Positions 16,284-17,470 of a DNA stretch of 17,470 nucleotides are shown piece after piece. The stretch's first letter is position 1; each line of letters opens with the position of its first letter. The stretch spans positions 1 through 17,470 of the forward strand of contig JWZX01000987.1 in assembly GCA_001275005.1 (NCBI GenBank), given 5' to 3'. Both the position numbers and the translations under genes were made by a program. This DNA comes from Chrysochromulina tobinii (taxonomy: Eukaryota > Haptophyta > Prymnesiales > Chrysochromulinaceae). The notes under the pieces are model-generated. The model was not told where the DNA came from, made no database searches, and was given only the letters and a program-made list of their open reading frames with translations.

Positions 16284-17470
16284 ATGCTCATCGACAAGCT
16301 CCTCCTCGCCGAGTTGGAGGATGTGCTCGTGCTGCTGCTCGAGATCTTCGTCGGCCTCGCTTCGTTCGTCGGCTGCCTCGTCGCCGTCGACAAGCTCTAC
16401 CTCTTCTACGCGACCGTCTTCTACAAGGCGATGGCGATGTGGCGGCCGGCTTGGGAGCCTACGCTCCGCTACCCGAAGCGCTGGAAGCGCGGCGTCAAGC
16501 CGCCGCGCGTGTGCGTGCAGCTGCCCATGTTCAACGAGACCCACGTGGCACGGCGCGTGATCGACTACGCGTGCAGGATGGAGTACCCGCGCGACAGGCT
16601 CTATGTCCAGTGCCTGGACGACTCCACAGACCCCGAGACGCGCGAGGTCGTCGACGAGGGCGTGCGCCACTGGCAGGCGCAGGGCATCAAGATCGAGGCC
16701 ATCCGGCGTACGAACCGGAAGGGCTACAAGGCGGGCGCGATGCACGAGGTCCACGACGCCATCCCGGCGGAGTTCATCGCCATCTTCGACGCGGACTTCT
16801 TGCCCGAGCCTGACTTTCTACTGCGCGCGATCCCCCCCTTCCAGGACAAGAACGTCGGTTTCGTCCAGGGCCGCTGGACTTACCTCAACGCAGACGAGTC
16901 GCTCTTCTGCCGCTACCAGGAGATCTGCCTCAACGCTCACATCAAGTGCGAGCAGGTGAGTGCCGCTGAGTGCCGCAGAGTGCCGCTGAGTGCCGCTGAG
17001 TGCCGCGGAGTGCCGCGGATTGACACGGATTGCGTCCGATGGCTACTAACGCGCACCTCCACGGCGCACAGTACGCGCGCTTCTCGACGGGCAACTTCTT
17101 CAACTTCAACGGCACAGGCGGTGTGTGGCGCAAGGCATGCATCGACTCGGCGGGCGGTTGGAATGCACGCACGCTTGTGGAAGATATGGATCTCTCGCTG
17201 CGCGCATTCCTCAAGGGATGGCACTTTGTGTGGCGGTACGTGATCCGCTCTGATGGCCAATCTGATGGCCTCCTTGATGGCCTCCTGATGACCTCCTGAT
17301 GACCTCCTGATGACCTCCTGATGGCCTCCTTGATGGCCTCCCTGATGACCTCCTGATGGCCTCCTGATGACCTCCCTGATGACCTCCTGATGACCTCCTG
17401 ATGACCTCCTGATGACCTCTCTGATGGCCTCCTTGATGGCCTCCTGATGACCTCCTGATGACCTCCTGAT
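16284..17470 (+). CDS. CSLA: CSLA-type beta-mannan synthase (GT2 family), 5' part
   Basis: Exon 1 is 16284-16955, exon 2 is 17072-17235, and the third exon lies beyond the window; 279 residues are visible. ATG at 16284 (MLIDKLLLAELEDVLVLLLE) begins a hydrophobic segment (about 12-45), the N-terminal membrane anchor. The GT2 core follows: VCVQLPMFNE (77-85), QCLDDSTDPETR (109-120, first Asp pair), NRKGYKAGAMHE (144-155), AIFDADFLPEPDF (166-178, DxD for metal and GDP-mannose), VGFVQGRWTYLNADESLFCR (191-210), FNGTGGVWRKA (236-246) and VEDMDLSLRAFLKGW (260-274, catalytic-base region). This is the CSLA/CSLC pattern of plant and algal Golgi mannan and glucan synthases. Intron 1 joins CEQ to YARFSTG in phase 0. 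The QXXRW motif should lie downstream, outside the window. Confidence 0.85.
16956..17071 (+). other. Mannan synthase intron 1, donor-derived decamer array
   Basis: GAGCAG|GTGAGT to GCACAG|TACGCG, 116 nt, phase 0. The donor GTGAGTGCCGC is followed directly by TGAGTGCCGC repeated about five more times with small changes (16956-17020), so the array unit is the donor itself. Confidence 0.85.
17236..17470 (+). repeat. Mannan synthase intron 2 (partial), long 11-bp tandem array
   Basis: Donor TGGCG|GTACGTG in phase 2, then a tandem array of CTCCTGATGAC and CTCCTTGATGGC units from about 17250 to the window end, at least 220 bp. No acceptor is reached. Every unit contains CTGAT or TTGAT in the sense orientation. 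Confidence 0.85.

Overview
The window is nuclear DNA from a GC-rich, intron-containing eukaryote, most likely a unicellular alga. Genes lie on both strands and are interrupted by short GT-AG introns (about 80-230 nt) and, in two cases, GC-AG introns. The gene content fits a ciliated or flagellated alga: an EFCAB10-like axonemal-type protein, a CSLA-type beta-mannan synthase and a URC1-type GTP cyclohydrolase II relative. A haptophyte or similar alga is my best guess, but no marker in the window settles the lineage.

Layout. Minus strand: a partial coiled-coil protein (<1-642); a ubiquitin-interacting-motif protein with a coiled coil and a Regnase/N4BP1-type NYN ribonuclease domain (1212-3989); an unknown multipass membrane protein (4054-6267, three exons); a membrane-anchored Dabb-domain protein (7025-7666); a CgeB-like glycosyltransferase (7788-8929, two exons); about 1 kb without a convincing gene; a ubiquitin-like-fold protein (10016-10543). 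Plus strand: an eight-exon tandem fusion of two URC1 copies (10832-14556). Minus strand: an IQ/RIIa/EFCAB10-like protein (15160-16046). Plus strand, running off the edge: a CSLA-like mannan synthase (16284->17470). Two gene pairs are divergent (10543/10832 and 16046/16284).

The main discovery signal is in the introns. The two fused URC1 copies share none of their seven intron positions. Two introns (1473-1553 and 13410-13497) have the last 12-21 exon bases repeated just before the acceptor, like a target-site duplication, and the URC1 sister copy shows the uninterrupted site for one of them. Several introns hold a second copy of the neighbouring exon edge together with its splice site, and one has a complete duplicated mini-exon. 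Most introns are filled with 10-13 bp tandem repeats containing CTGAT or CTGAC, always in the sense orientation of the host gene on either strand. Three of these arrays have units that match the local donor or exon edge. Together this looks like recent intron gain and growth by local duplication (introner-like behaviour).

Two other points stand out. The first URC1 copy has lost two of three predicted zinc cysteines, while the second keeps them but carries an apparent frameshift. The NYN-ribonuclease gene carries many copies of a roughly 23-bp word that is translated in three different ways, including one inverted copy; a near-copy lies in its intron. The genes do not form an obvious pathway.
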